A stretch of DNA of 32,882 nt from an uncultured Clostridia bacterium (GTDB lineage Bacteria > Bacillota > Clostridia > Oscillospirales > CAG-272). The position numbers and the translations under genes are program-made. The stretch covers positions 1-32,882 of the forward strand of contig CAMOLD010000003.1 of NCBI GenBank assembly GCA_946618395.1. Direction: 5' to 3'. This document shows positions 23,203 through 30,760 of the stretch, piece after piece; position 1 is the first letter of the stretch; every line of letters begins with the position of its first letter. The notes under the pieces are model-generated. The model was given only the letters and a program-made list of their open reading frames with translations, had not been told where the DNA came from and did not search any database.

Positions 23203-24495
23203 ATGAGTCTCTTGAAGTCCGAAAAATCCAAAAAGGAGAAGAACGTATATACGCTGCAATTCTCCGTTGATCAGGAAACTTTTGCAAAAGCAGTTTCCAA
23301 CGCATACCACAAAAAGGTTGCAAAGATCAATGTTCCCGGTTTCCGCCGCGGAAAAGCACCGCGCACGGTGATTGAAAAAATGTATGGGAAGGGATTTTTC
23401 TACGAGGATGCGTTCAACGATGTTCTCCCCGCCGCGTGGGAGGAAGCATCCCAGGCAAGCAAGCTGGAAATTGTCGGTCAGCCCGAATTTGACGTTGTTT
23501 CGGTAAACGAAGGCGACGCCGGCGTTGTGTTCTCGGCAAAAGTGTTTGTCAAGCCCGATGTCAAACTGGAAGGCTACACCGGCATTGAAGCCGAAAAGAA
23601 GGTCGAACCGGTCACCGATGAGGAAATTGACCGCGAGATTGACACCATCCGCGAGCGCAATGCGCGCGAAACCGAGGTCACCGACGGCGTCAGCGTGATG
23701 GGCGATATTTGCCACATTGACTACGAAGGCTCGGTGGACGGCGTTCCCTTTGACGGTGGAAAAGGCAGCGACTATCCCCTCAAACTCGGCTCCGGCAACT
23801 TCATCCCCGGTTTTGAGGAACAGGTCGCCGGCCACAAGGTAGAAGAAGAGTTTGACGTTAATGTCACCTTCCCCGAAGATTACCACGCAAAAGAGCTTGC
23901 TGGAAAAGCCGCCGTCTTCAAAACGGTCATCCATAAGATCCGCCATATCGAACTTCCCGCGGCGGACGACGATTTTGCAAAAGACGTTTCCGAATTTGAT
24001 ACGTTTGCTGAATATCGCGCCGATATGAAGGCAAAAATTGAAAAGCGGCACGAAGAAGAAGCCGACAAAAAGTTTGAAGAGCAGCTTTTGGACGCTTTGA
24101 TTGAAAAAATGAAAGCCGACATTCCCGAGGTGATGTTCACCACCGAGACCGACAACTTTGTGCGCGATTACGAAAACCGGCTGCGCATGCAGGGGCTGGA
24201 TCTGGAAACCTATTTCAAATATACCGGCATGACCATTGATTCCTTGCGCGAGCAACTCCGCCCGCAGGCTGAAAAGCAGGTCAAACTCCGCCTTGCCCTG
24301 GAGAAAATCGCCAAACTGGAAAAAATCAAGGTTGGAAAGAAAGAAATTGACGCCGAGATCAAACGGATTGCCGACTCCTATCAGATGGACGCCGACAAGG
24401 TGCGCGAGATCATTCCCGAAGAATCTGTTGCCGAGGATCTGAAGGTCAAAAAGGCAATGGACCTTGTCAAGGAGCAGGCTGTCATCAAAGCGTAA
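23203..24495 (+). CDS. tig: trigger factor (ribosome-associated chaperone)
   Basis: The 430-residue protein has all three domains. The N-terminal ribosome-binding domain carries the signature GFRRGKAP (46-53). The FKBP-type prolyl isomerase domain (about residues 155-245) has GDICHIDYEGSVDGVPFDGG and NFIPGFEEQVAGHK. The C-terminal helical chaperone arms follow. It binds nascent chains at the ribosome exit. The start is fixed by a TGGAGGAA site and a strong promoter. It precedes clpP and clpX in the widely conserved order tig-clpP-clpX. A terminator hairpin separates it from clpP, so readthrough is probably partial. Length and motifs are normal. Confidence 0.96.
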   Translation: MSLLKSEKSKKEKNVYTLQFSVDQETFAKAVSNAYHKKVAKINVPGFRRGKAPRTVIEKMYGKGFFYEDAFNDVLPAAWEEASQASKLEIVGQPEFDVVSVNEGDAGVVFSAKVFVKPDVKLEGYTGIEAEKKVEPVTDEEIDREIDTIRERNARETEVTDGVSVMGDICHIDYEGSVDGVPFDGGKGSDYPLKLGSGNFIPGFEEQVAGHKVEEEFDVNVTFPEDYHAKELAGKAAVFKTVIHKIRHIELPAADDDFAKDVSEFDTFAEYRADMKAKIEKRHEEEADKKFEEQLLDALIEKMKADIPEVMFTTETDNFVRDYENRLRMQGLDLETYFKYTGMTIDSLREQLRPQAEKQVKLRLALEKIAKLEKIKVGKKEIDAEIKRIADSYQMDADKVREIIPEESVAEDLKVKKAMDLVKEQAVIKA

Positions 24496-24523
24496 TTCCC
24501 CGCTTGCAATCAACGGCAAACCA

Positions 24524-24561
24524 GGAGCCGGAAACGAATTTTCTGTTTTCGGCTCCTTTTT
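24524..24561 (+). terminator. terminator/attenuator between tig and clpP
   Basis: A 12-bp stem (24524-24535 with 24545-24556, one G-U), 9-base loop and five U residues. Only about 10 bases separate it from the clpP ribosome-binding site, and I see no clear promoter after it, so clpPX probably relies on partial readthrough. Confidence 0.85.
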
Positions 24562-24589
24562 CAAACCAAAATGAAAGGAGATTGACACC

Positions 24590-25201
24590 ATGATCAATCC
24601 TGAAAGCAAAGATCTGCGCAACGCGCTTGTCCCCATGGTCATTGAGCAAACCAACCGTGGGGAACGTTCTTATGATATCTTCTCCCGCCTTCTCAACGAC
24701 CGCATCGTTTTCCTTTCGGATGAGGTCAACGATACCACCGCTTCCCTTGTGGTTGCGCAAATGCTGTTTTTAGAGGCGCAGGACCCCGATAAGGACATTT
24801 CGTTCTATATCAATTCCCCCGGCGGTTCGGTTTCCGCAGGCATGGCAATTTACGATACCATGCAATTTATCAAATGCGATGTTTCCACCATTTGCATCGG
24901 TATGGCGGCAAGCATGGGCGCTTTCCTGCTCTCCTCCGGAACAAAGGGCAAACGCATTGCACTGCCGCATAGTGAAATTATGATCCACCAGCCTTTGGGC
25001 GGCGCAAGAGGTCAGGCAACCGATATTCAAATTCAAGCCGAGCAAATCCTGCGCATCAAACGCACCTTGAACGAGATTCTTGCCGCCAACACCGGCAAGC
25101 CGCTGGAAATCATTGAAAAGGATACCGACCGCGATAACTATATGACGGCGCAACAAGCGCTTGAATACGGTTTGATCGACCAAATTTTAACCCATCGGTA
25201 A
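24590..25201 (+). CDS. clpP: ATP-dependent Clp protease proteolytic subunit
   Basis: The 203-residue serine protease forms the ClpP barrel that degrades proteins fed by ClpX or ClpC. The catalytic triad is Ser108 (MAASMGA), His133 (MIHQPLGG) and Asp182 (DTDRDNY). [18 protein letters not shown] is intact. The N-terminus is slightly longer than many mature ClpPs and may carry a short self-removed propeptide. The start has an AAGGAG site. It lies 36 bases before clpX. Confidence 0.97.
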   Translation: MINPESKDLRNALVPMVIEQTNRGERSYDIFSRLLNDRIVFLSDEVNDTTASLVVAQMLFLEAQDPDKDISFYINSPGGSVSAGMAIYDTMQFIKCDVSTICIGMAASMGAFLLSSGTKGKRIALPHSEIMIHQPLGGARGQATDIQIQAEQILRIKRTLNEILAANTGKPLEIIEKDTDRDNYMTAQQALEYGLIDQILTHR

Positions 25202-25237
25202 TTCCAAATCCGAAAAAAAGGAGAGTCCGATTCCATT

Positions 25238-26578
25238 ATGGCAAACTCAAATAACAACGGAAGAGGATTGCGCCATTGTTCCTTTTGCGGAAGAAACGAG
25301 CATCAGGTCAATTTTCTGATCCCCTCGCCCACAGGCGCCTATCTTTGCGACTATTGCATTGAGGGCTGTAACCGCATCATTTACGAGAACGAAGAGGAAC
25401 ACCGCCGCGAAGAGCGCTTTACCATGGATGATCTTCCCCGTCCGGCGCAAATCAAAGCCTCTTTGGATCAATATGTCATTGGTCAGGATGAGGCAAAAAT
25501 TGCTCTTTCCGTTGCGGTTTACAACCACTATAAGCGCATTCTTTCCAAGGACGGAACAACCTCGCACCGCAAAAAGAGCGCAAAAGCAGAACAAACCGAC
25601 GACGTGGAATTGCAAAAGAGCAACGTTCTTTTAATCGGTCCCACCGGTGTTGGAAAAACCTATTTGGCGCAAACGCTTGCGCGCACAATGAAGGTTCCCT
25701 TTGCTATTGCCGACGCAACAACGCTGACCGAGGCAGGCTATGTTGGCGAAGATGTGGAAAACATCCTTCTGCGCCTGATTCAAGCTGCCGATTACGACGT
25801 AGAACGCGCCGAACGCGGCATTATCTATATCGACGAGATTGATAAAATTGCGCGCAAAAGCGAAAACCGTTCCATCACTCGCGACGTTTCGGGCGAGGGC
25901 GTTCAGCAGGCGCTTTTGAAGATTTTGGAAGGAACGGTTGCAAACGTTCCCCCGCAGGGCGGCAGAAAGCACCCCAACCAGGAGTTCATCCAGGTCAACA
26001 CGCAGAACATCCTTTTCATCTGCGGCGGCGCGTTTGACGGCCTTGACAAAATTATTGAAAAGCGCAAAGGAAACTCCACCATCGGTTTTGGCGGAGAGAT
26101 TATGACCAAAACCGAAAAGAAGGATATGGGCGTTTTCAAGGACGTTATTCCGCATGACATTGTAAAATTCGGTCTGATTCCCGAAATGGTGGGGCGCATT
26201 CCGGTCATTGTTCCCCTTTCCGATTTGGATCGAGAGGCGCTCGTCAGCATTCTGACCAAACCGAAGAACTCGCTGACCAAGCAATATCAAAAGCTCTTCA
26301 AAATGGACGGTGTGGAGCTCGTCTTTTCCGATGAAGCCTTGCAAGCGGTCGCTGACCTTGCCATTGAGCGCGGAACCGGCGCACGTGGTCTGCGCGCCAT
26401 TTTGGAAAAGGCGATGACAAAATTGATGTATGAGATTCCTTCGCGCCATGATCTTGCAAAATTGGAGATCACGCCGGAGTGCATTCGCGGAACGGGAGAC
26501 TGCAAATATACCCTTTTGCGCGACCTTCCGCAAAGCGAACTTTCGGAGCCGGAATCCGACAAAAAGCAGGGTGCTTGA
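25238..26578 (+). CDS. clpX: Clp protease ATP-binding unfoldase ClpX
   Basis: The 446-residue AAA+ unfoldase recognises substrates and threads them into ClpP. It has the N-terminal C4 zinc-binding domain (Cys14, Cys17, Cys37, Cys40), Walker A GPTGVGKT (134-141), Walker B/DEID ([11 protein letters not shown]), the pore-loop motif GYVGEDVEN, the ClpP-docking IGF in the segment NSTIGFGGE, and the sensor-2 GARGLRAI. All are intact. An AAAGGAG site precedes the ATG. lon, which often follows in clostridia, is absent; a bidirectional terminator ends the transcript. Confidence 0.97.
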   Translation: MANSNNNGRGLRHCSFCGRNEHQVNFLIPSPTGAYLCDYCIEGCNRIIYENEEEHRREERFTMDDLPRPAQIKASLDQYVIGQDEAKIALSVAVYNHYKRILSKDGTTSHRKKSAKAEQTDDVELQKSNVLLIGPTGVGKTYLAQTLARTMKVPFAIADATTLTEAGYVGEDVENILLRLIQAADYDVERAERGIIYIDEIDKIARKSENRSITRDVSGEGVQQALLKILEGTVANVPPQGGRKHPNQEFIQVNTQNILFICGGAFDGLDKIIEKRKGNSTIGFGGEIMTKTEKKDMGVFKDVIPHDIVKFGLIPEMVGRIPVIVPLSDLDREALVSILTKPKNSLTKQYQKLFKMDGVELVFSDEALQAVADLAIERGTGARGLRAILEKAMTKLMYEIPSRHDLAKLEITPECIRGTGDCKYTLLRDLPQSELSEPESDKKQGA

Positions 26579-26610
26579 GCAAAATAATCCCAAAAATACC
26601 GTAAAAATCA

Positions 26611-26672
26611 AAAAATATAGGTCAATCCAAAGGAACATTCCAAAGGAATATTCCGGCGGATTGACCTTTTTT
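26611..26672. terminator. bidirectional terminator between clpX and the convergent Cys-rich gene
   Basis: A 10-bp outer stem (26619-26628 with 26658-26667) encloses smaller GGAAnATTCC repeats. On the plus strand it is followed by six U residues, and on the minus strand by a UAUAUUUUUU run, so it can stop both transcripts. Confidence 0.82.
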
Positions 26673-26687
26673 GAACCGACTGATAAA

Positions 26688-27530
26688 TCAGCCGCCGCAA
26701 CCGCAATGCCGATCGGGACGGGGCGGTTCCGGTTGGTATCCCTGCGAGGAAAATTCGCTCATCGGGAACGGCATACTCTGGAAAATCCGGCAAGGATTAT
26801 CCTCTTCCGCCGCAACGCATTCTTTTTCGGGAATGGCGTATTCTGCCGCCTGAACCAGATATTGCGCCGGGCGAACAATGCGAACCACCGAGAAAATGCC
26901 AAGCGTGACCGTTAAGAAACGATCCCTGCGGTTCTCGTCGTCAAAAACGACGGGCGCCTGCAACTGACCCAGCAAATGGTCCGGGATTTCGCCTTCGCGA
27001 CAGCAGGGGCAGCAGGGGTGATCCGGCTTTTCCATCACGCGGGAGCCGAGAAGAACGGGATCTACTACTTCCACAACCGCGGTGGGCATATTCCGGCTTC
27101 CCTCTCCGGGTTCCCCGATTGAGCAGAAGCTATCGCTTTGAGAACTGCGGAAAATCATTGTTCCGTTTTCACCGCCGTAAAGAATCACGCGCTTTTCCAA
27201 AACGGCAAGCCCTTCAAATTCCTGCGGTTGGGCGCCGCCGCGCCCGGGATGCCCAACGCACGCCTCGCAATCCACGCGGATATAGAAGCGAATGTTAACG
27301 GCGTAAAAGCCGCGGTTGAAGGCAATCGGATCAATGGTCAGGTTGGTCCAAAGAATTTCCGCGTTCTTTGCGCGAACCGCTCCGGCATGCTCCAGAATCT
27401 CGTTTCCGAAATCGGAAAGATAAACGCGAACATTCTCAAAGCAATCCCGATCGCGGCAGGAATCCAGGACGCGGTTGGTTTCAATGCAAACCGTTTCCCG
27501 GGGCAAATTCGGGAATCTGTTTTCCCCCAT
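26688..27530 (-). CDS. cysteine-rich protein of unknown function
   Basis: The 280-residue protein has no signal peptide or membrane helix and I do not assign a domain. It contains about 14 cysteines, including a CCPCC knot (173-177), a CxxxxC/CRDRDC segment at 25-30, CEAC (88-91), and a C-terminal CGCGG tail. The middle (FNRGFYAVNIRFYIRV, FEGLAVLEKRVILYGG, PTAVVEVVDPVLLG) reads as a beta-rich domain, and a second similar block (FLTVTLGIFSVVRIVRPAQYLVQ) follows the cysteine knot. From memory, similar proteins occur in many gut clostridia annotated as hypothetical; that is recollection, not a search. A mother-cell-type -10-like CATAGAAT (minus strand, 27597-27590) lies upstream, without a good -35. 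A spore-coat role is possible but unproven. The start has an AAGGAG site. Confidence 0.8.
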   Translation of the reverse strand: MGENRFPNLPRETVCIETNRVLDSCRDRDCFENVRVYLSDFGNEILEHAGAVRAKNAEILWTNLTIDPIAFNRGFYAVNIRFYIRVDCEACVGHPGRGGAQPQEFEGLAVLEKRVILYGGENGTMIFRSSQSDSFCSIGEPGEGSRNMPTAVVEVVDPVLLGSRVMEKPDHPCCPCCREGEIPDHLLGQLQAPVVFDDENRRDRFLTVTLGIFSVVRIVRPAQYLVQAAEYAIPEKECVAAEEDNPCRIFQSMPFPMSEFSSQGYQPEPPRPDRHCGCGG

Positions 27531-27640
27531 AACCGTAAATCTCCTTTTTGATGATAAGAATTCGGAAGGAGAATACTCTCCTCGCTAACATTCTATGCCG
27601 GGCGCCTTTTTTTGACACGTTTTTCCTTTCTTTTATGTAT

Positions 27641-27672
27641 AAAAAAAGAAGCATTCCGAAAAGCCGGAATGC
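27641..27672 (-). terminator. Rho-independent terminator after the S24 repressor gene
   Basis: Minus-strand 8-bp stem (27665-27672 with 27651-27658), 6-base loop, followed by a UUC and seven U residues (27641-27647). It separates the repressor from the Cys-rich gene. Confidence 0.87.
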
Positions 27673-27689
27673 CTCTGTATTTTTGGGTA

Positions 27690-28496
27690 TTATTTTCTGC
27701 GCAAGCGGCCAATCACCCGCCCGCGGCATTGCACATCCATAAAATCTTTCAAAAGGATGGGTCCGTAATCGGGGTTGAGCGAAATGAGCCGGTCGCCGCC
27801 GAAAATTTTGAAAAAGCCGTTGCCATCCAAAAGGAAAATACCAGCTTCTCCAACTTCTACCGCCTCGGCGTTCTGCACCAGCAAAACATCGTGGTTGTGG
27901 TATTTTGGCTCCATGCTGTTGCCGCTGATGCGCAAGGCGTAGTCCGCCTCCATGGTCCTGGTGTTGTTGGGAACGCAAACGCGCTCGGCGCGGCTATCGT
28001 CCAAATAGACGCCTGTCCCTGCCGAGACCGGCAGTTCGTAAAGCATCAGCGTCCGTTTTCCGGTCTTGGTTTGCGCACCGGCATATCTGCCCGCGGATTG
28101 TTTCGGGAAAATGAGAACGCCTTTTTCCTGCATTTGGGCGGCGGCTTCCTCTTTTGTCTGCTTTGCAAGGGCGCGTTTTTCTTCATGCGCCAAAACCGCG
28201 CCGGTCAATTCCTTTCCCCAGCGGTCCAAATTCCGGTATTGCTCAATCAGTTTGATTTCATCCGGCGAAAGCGTATAGTTGTTTGTATTTTCAGGGTTGC
28301 CTGTAATAATGTAATCCACCGAGCAATCCAAAGCGTTACAAATTGCAACAATGTTGGAAAGCTTTGGCGATTCGTTCATTCCCGCCATCAATTTGCTCAA
28401 AGTTCCAAGCGGAATTCCCGAACGCTCCGAAAGGCGCTCGTTGGTCATCTTGCGCTCGTTCTTCATCAATTTGATCCTGTCAATATAAGTTTCCAT
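27690..28496 (-). CDS. LexA-like HTH-XRE/S24 self-cleaving transcriptional repressor
   Basis: The 268-residue protein has an N-terminal XRE helix-turn-helix (about residues 5-65, with TNERLSERSGIPLGTLSKLM), a linker, and a C-terminal S24 (LexA/CI) domain. The autocleavage machinery is complete: an Ala159-Gly160 bond (PVSAGTG), Ser194 in SGNSMEP and Lys230 in GFFKIF. Such repressors are typically inactivated by RecA-stimulated self-cleavage after DNA damage. It is not canonical LexA (which has a winged-helix N-terminus) and resembles prophage-type or ImmR/HdiR-like regulators, but no phage genes are nearby. Open frame extends to 28538; the ATG at 28496 has an AAAGGAGG site. Its targets are unknown. 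Confidence 0.9.
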   Translation of the reverse strand: METYIDRIKLMKNERKMTNERLSERSGIPLGTLSKLMAGMNESPKLSNIVAICNALDCSVDYIITGNPENTNNYTLSPDEIKLIEQYRNLDRWGKELTGAVLAHEEKRALAKQTKEEAAAQMQEKGVLIFPKQSAGRYAGAQTKTGKRTLMLYELPVSAGTGVYLDDSRAERVCVPNNTRTMEADYALRISGNSMEPKYHNHDVLLVQNAEAVEVGEAGIFLLDGNGFFKIFGGDRLISLNPDYGPILLKDFMDVQCRGRVIGRLRRK

Positions 28497-28526
28497 TTGC
28501 TTCCTCCTTTTTCCGATTCCGATATG

Positions 28527-28555
28527 ATTATAGCACATTATTTTGCATTTGTAAA
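28527..28555 (-). promoter_or_regulatory. sigma-A-type promoter of the S24 repressor
   Basis: Minus strand: -35 TTTACA (28550-28555), 17-base spacer, perfect -10 TATAAT (28527-28532) with extended TG. The A/T-tract element (28566-28589) lies upstream. No convincing operator palindrome was recognised. Confidence 0.85.
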
Positions 28556-28565
28556 TAGTTTTTTG

Positions 28566-28589
28566 AAAAATTTTTCTTTTTTTGGAAAA
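28566..28589. repeat. 24-base A/T-tract element, copy near the S24 repressor promoter
   Basis: Matches 13425-13448 at 23 of 24 bases, in the same orientation and position relative to a minus-strand promoter (see that entry). Confidence 0.5.
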
Positions 28590-28595
28590 AATATT

Positions 28596-29615
28596 TTAGG
28601 AAGCTAGAAAAAGAGCCGATAAAGAAGCGCCGATTTTCTCGGCGGAGCGTTCTGCCTCTTCTGCAAAATTGCCGCCGCTTCCAATCAAAAGCGAAAGCGA
28701 AAGCTTTGCATATTGCTGATTTTGCGGAGTGGATTTGACGCGGATCCCGCGAAAAATGCCGGGCGTTTCCCGCTCCGCTTCTGTTTGAAGCGCCCTTGCC
28801 AGCGCCAAATTCTCTTGCCAGGCAGGGCATGAAGCGCCGCTTTCCCCGCTCCCAACAATCGCCAATACCTGCGCCGTAGGGTCATCAGCGTCCCCGGTCA
28901 CCGTTTTGATGTAATTTCCCTCGCCGTCAAAAAGCGAATCTCTGCCAACCGAGATTACCAACGAAATTTGCGGATGCTCACAAAGCGCTTTCCGAATCAG
29001 ATCTGCGCTGCGTTCCGAGCTTCCCAAATAGCCGCTCTCCGCTTCCTGCTCTTGAAAAATGACCGAAATTCCATGTTCGGTTAAAACATCGCAAAGCTTT
29101 TTAGCAACCGCGGAAATATTCCTTTGAGGATCGGCGGAAAAGGTCGCTTCCCCAGCTCCATCTTCCGGAATTTGCGCCTCCTTTTCCAAATAGGCTTCCG
29201 CCGGGTTGGCGCAATAAATCAAAACCACCGGCGGCGTTTCAAATAGGATTGGCACTTCCCCGGCGCTTGATTCTTCCGGCTTTGGCTCATATAGCGTTTT
29301 GGCAACAACGGGGATTGCGCTCTGCCCCTCTTCCGGCGGATTTTCGCTTGTTTCCGGGGCGGAAGAGGAAGGTTCGTCGCCGGCATTTTCCGGCTTTTGC
29401 TCGGTAACTCGTTCGCGGCGGAAAATCCCCTCAAAAAAGGTTTTTACCGGCGCACCAAAGGAGGTCCAAATACCGCTCACGGCAAATGCCGCAACCAAAA
29501 TCGCCGTGCAAACCAAAAAGGAGAGCAAGCGGAAAAGCCTTTTCCCAATGGGCTTTTGGAGTTTGACCTTTTCCGACGGAATGGGCAGCTGTTTTTTCAA
29601 ATCATCTTGTTTCAT
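28596..29615 (-). CDS. spoIIP: SpoIIP homologue with lost catalytic residues
   Basis: The 339-residue protein has an N-terminal membrane anchor (about residues 30-50), a polar acidic linker (about 70-125) and a C-terminal SpoIIP domain. SpoIIP is the sporulation amidase/endopeptidase that, with SpoIID and SpoIIM, remodels septal peptidoglycan for engulfment. Homology is seen across the whole domain: DPQRNISAVAKKLCDVL, GRDSL, AIVGSG, WQENLALARALQ, NQQ and NFAEEAERSA. But where active SpoIIP has HTHxTES, this has CANPAEA (residues 135-141); where it has DxHRD it has SVGRD (Gly224); where it has LxEVG it has LLIGS (no Glu near 310). The predicted metal and catalytic residues are therefore gone. 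Start: two ATGs at 29618 and 29615; the GGGGAG site suits 29615. It follows gpr by 69 bases, the conserved gpr-spoIIP order. Confidence 0.85.
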   Translation of the reverse strand: MKQDDLKKQLPIPSEKVKLQKPIGKRLFRLLSFLVCTAILVAAFAVSGIWTSFGAPVKTFFEGIFRRERVTEQKPENAGDEPSSSAPETSENPPEEGQSAIPVVAKTLYEPKPEESSAGEVPILFETPPVVLIYCANPAEAYLEKEAQIPEDGAGEATFSADPQRNISAVAKKLCDVLTEHGISVIFQEQEAESGYLGSSERSADLIRKALCEHPQISLVISVGRDSLFDGEGNYIKTVTGDADDPTAQVLAIVGSGESGASCPAWQENLALARALQTEAERETPGIFRGIRVKSTPQNQQYAKLSLSLLIGSGGNFAEEAERSAEKIGASLSALFLAS

Positions 29616-29684
29616 CATTTTTCTCCCCGTTTTTTGTTCCATTTTATGCAAAATACGGGGGTTTTATGTGGGAAAGATTCCTCC

Positions 29685-30584
29685 TCAATCGGTCAAATCT
29701 CCCAAAAAAGCAAGCGAAAGCGCACGGGAAAGAATTTTGGTCATTTGTTCGGTTACAACGTCGCATTCTTTCAGCGATACAAAAAAATCATTTCCGCTCC
29801 GCAATGCCGTTTGGAGCCGCTCGTCCGGCTCTCCGATTCCGGCTTTTGCAAGCGTATGCCAAATCAAGGTGGAGGTTGCAACCACCGTTGGGACGCCAAG
29901 CGCCAAAACCGGAACGCCAAGCGTTTCTTCGGTCAGTCCCTCGCGGTGATTGCCAACGCCGGAACCCGGAATAATGCCGGTGTCCGAAAGTTGCACCGTG
30001 GCGGCAAGGCGCTCCAAATCCCTTGCGGCAAGCGCGTCAATGGCAATAACAAGATCGGGCTTGCAGTTCTTTGCAACCGCGCGCACAATTTTTCCCGCCT
30101 CCATTCCGCTCTGCCCCAAAACACCCGGCGCCAGCATGGAAACCGCGCAACAACCCAGCGCATGGAAAAGCCCGGGGTCCTGCTCCCGCAAATGTGCGGT
30201 CGCATTCAGGCGGCAAAGCGTTCCCGGCCCGATCGCGTCCGCCGTCAAAGACGCGTTTCCAAGGCCGACAAGAAAAACGGAAAAGGTGGAATCCACACGT
30301 CTGCCGCAAACCCGCTCCGCAAATCCGCAAAGTTCGCCGCAAAGGATACGCGCAAGCATCTCGCGCTCTTCCGCGCCCAAAAAATCGATGCGGCCGCATT
30401 CAATCGTCAAATAATGCCCCATCGGCTTTCCAACGGCTTTTGCCCCCTCTTCGGAGAGGATTTTCACTGTATCAATCAAAAAAGGGCCGCTTTTTCGCCT
30501 TTCCTGCGCAATGCCTTTGCGCTGTTCCGCCGCTTCGGGAATGCACTCTTTCGCCAAATCGCTTTGCAAAAATCGTCTCTCCAT
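29685..30584 (-). CDS. gpr: germination protease Gpr (SASP-degrading)
   Basis: The 299-residue protein is an aspartic-type (A25) protease made in the forespore that degrades small acid-soluble spore proteins at germination. It has FLVGLGNASLTADAIGP with Asp116 and VIAIDALAARDLERLAATVQLSDTG-like core (Asp183), both catalytic aspartates retained, then SGVGNHREG and GVPTVVATS. It is shorter than B. megaterium Gpr (about 370), mainly in the C-terminal half. The usual N-terminal RTDLAxE motif is degenerate here (QSDLAKE), so the propeptide may be processed differently. The longer frame to 30743 runs through the promoter; the ATG at 30584 has a GAGGAG site. Confidence 0.92.
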   Translation of the reverse strand: MERRFLQSDLAKECIPEAAEQRKGIAQERRKSGPFLIDTVKILSEEGAKAVGKPMGHYLTIECGRIDFLGAEEREMLARILCGELCGFAERVCGRRVDSTFSVFLVGLGNASLTADAIGPGTLCRLNATAHLREQDPGLFHALGCCAVSMLAPGVLGQSGMEAGKIVRAVAKNCKPDLVIAIDALAARDLERLAATVQLSDTGIIPGSGVGNHREGLTEETLGVPVLALGVPTVVATSTLIWHTLAKAGIGEPDERLQTALRSGNDFFVSLKECDVVTEQMTKILSRALSLAFLGDLTD

Positions 30585-30619
30585 ATCCGCTCTCCTCTTT
30601 CTTTCTCTGTTTTTAAGGC

Positions 30620-30650
30620 TACTTTTCCATAATTTTTTACAAAATATACA
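30620..30650 (-). promoter_or_regulatory. candidate sigma-G/sigma-F promoter of gpr-spoIIP
   Basis: Minus strand: TGTATAT (30644-30650), 17-base spacer ending TGG, then AAAAGTA (30620-30626). It matches the sigma-G pattern (GHATR ... CATnnTA) only partly, but gpr is a classic sigma-G target. Confidence 0.45.
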
Positions 30651-30670
30651 CGAAAATCTTCTCTTTTCTA

Positions 30671-30699
30671 TTGCAATTTCTGAAATATTATGATATGAT
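30671..30699 (+). promoter_or_regulatory. sigma-A-type promoter for the substrate-binding protein gene
   Basis: -35 TTGCAA (30671-30676), 17-base spacer, -10 TATGAT (30694-30699) with extended TG. It diverges from gpr and lies about 60 bases before the lipoprotein start. Confidence 0.7.
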
Positions 30700-30760
30700 A
30701 TATTTATATATGTGCAATGATTTGTCAGTTTTCTCGGAAACAAGGAGGTTGATTGCCGCT

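Noticed and set aside
23089-24654. 521-residue minus-strand open frame opposite trigger factor
   Set aside because: Antisense shadow of tig; it also runs through the tig promoter and terminator.
27590-27597. Mother-cell sigma-E/sigma-K promoter before the Cys-rich gene
   Set aside because: The -10-like CATAGAAT is good but no acceptable -35 lies at the right distance, so it is mentioned only as a hint and not annotated.
29397-30632. 411-residue plus-strand open frame opposite gpr and spoIIP
   Set aside because: Crosses two real genes and their gap, with no start signals.
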